DNA of 6,056 bases. It comes from Bifidobacterium breve. GTDB taxonomy: Bacteria > Actinomycetota > Acidimicrobiia > Acidimicrobiales > Ilumatobacteraceae. Below the pieces are notes generated by a model. The model did not search any database. It was not told where the DNA came from and saw only the letters and a program-made list of their open reading frames with translations. Below, in pieces: positions 5,981 to 6,056 of this stretch (its first letter is position 1; each line of letters begins with the position of its first letter). Position numbers and translations under genes: made by a program. The DNA lies in the NCBI GenBank assembly GCA_945869715.1, contig CAMBPP010000087.1, forward strand, positions 1 through 6,056, in the 5' to 3' direction.

Positions 5981-6056
5981 GGCCCCATCGTCTAGTGGCC
6001 TAGGACACCACCCTCTCAAGGTGGCGGCACGGGTTCGAATCCCGTTGGGGCTGCCA
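5981..6056 (+). tRNA. tRNA-Glu (anticodon CTC), CCA encoded
   Basis: The acceptor stem is GGCCCCA/TGGGGCT, closing with a G1-U72 wobble pair. The anticodon stem CCACC/GGTGG encloses loop CTCTCAA with anticodon CTC (6015-6017), reading GAG. The T-stem is ACGGG/CCCGT with loop TTCGAAT. The D-arm GTCTAGTGGCCTAGGAC is the form seen in bacterial tRNA-Glu. The discriminator G6053 is followed by an encoded CCA (6054-6056), unlike the other two tRNAs here. It is the direct substrate of the gltX product; Glu-tRNA-Glu can also feed haem synthesis in organisms with the C5 pathway. Confidence 0.96.

Noticed and set aside
1..6056. Mobile element, integration site, defence system or CRISPR array
   Set aside because: All genes are housekeeping or conserved families, there are no transposase or integrase motifs, and no spaced direct repeats. 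The tRNA ends show no duplicated att-like segment within the window.

Overview
The window looks like ordinary chromosomal core-genome DNA from an actinobacterium with moderate G+C content. The main clues are the tight argS-lysA pair (a gene order known from Corynebacterium and relatives), GTG starts, short or missing Shine-Dalgarno leaders, and a gltX gene followed by tRNA-Gln and tRNA-Glu. The exact class cannot be fixed from this sequence; a lower-G+C lineage such as an aquatic Acidimicrobiia-like or similar actinobacterium is a guess.

Layout from left to right. Positions 1-109 are a short non-coding stretch on the minus-strand side, with a possible gene start leaving the window at the left edge. 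A minus-strand tRNA-Arg(CCG) lies at 110-181. A divergent spacer (182-287) leads into argS (arginyl-tRNA synthetase), then lysA (diaminopimelate decarboxylase) after a 2-base gap, a DUF2237 gene, gltX (glutamyl-tRNA synthetase), and a membrane-anchored DUF218/YdcF-SanA-like gene. All of these are on the plus strand. The window ends with plus-strand tRNA-Gln(CTG) and tRNA-Glu(CTC); the encoded CCA of tRNA-Glu is the last three bases.

The shared theme is amino-acid supply and tRNA charging. argS sits beside a tRNA it charges. gltX sits close to tRNA-Glu and tRNA-Gln, both of which it would charge if it is the non-discriminating type usual in Actinobacteria. lysA makes lysine from meso-diaminopimelate, linking to cell-wall precursor metabolism. 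The DUF2237 and DUF218 genes have no firmly established role here.

I found no mobile element, CRISPR array, phage gene, toxin-antitoxin pair or clearly new system. The points worth a second look are small: synthetase-tRNA clustering, a G-rich tract before gltX, paired GTTAAC palindromes at the left edge, tRNA stem mismatches, and competing hairpins between the last two tRNAs.
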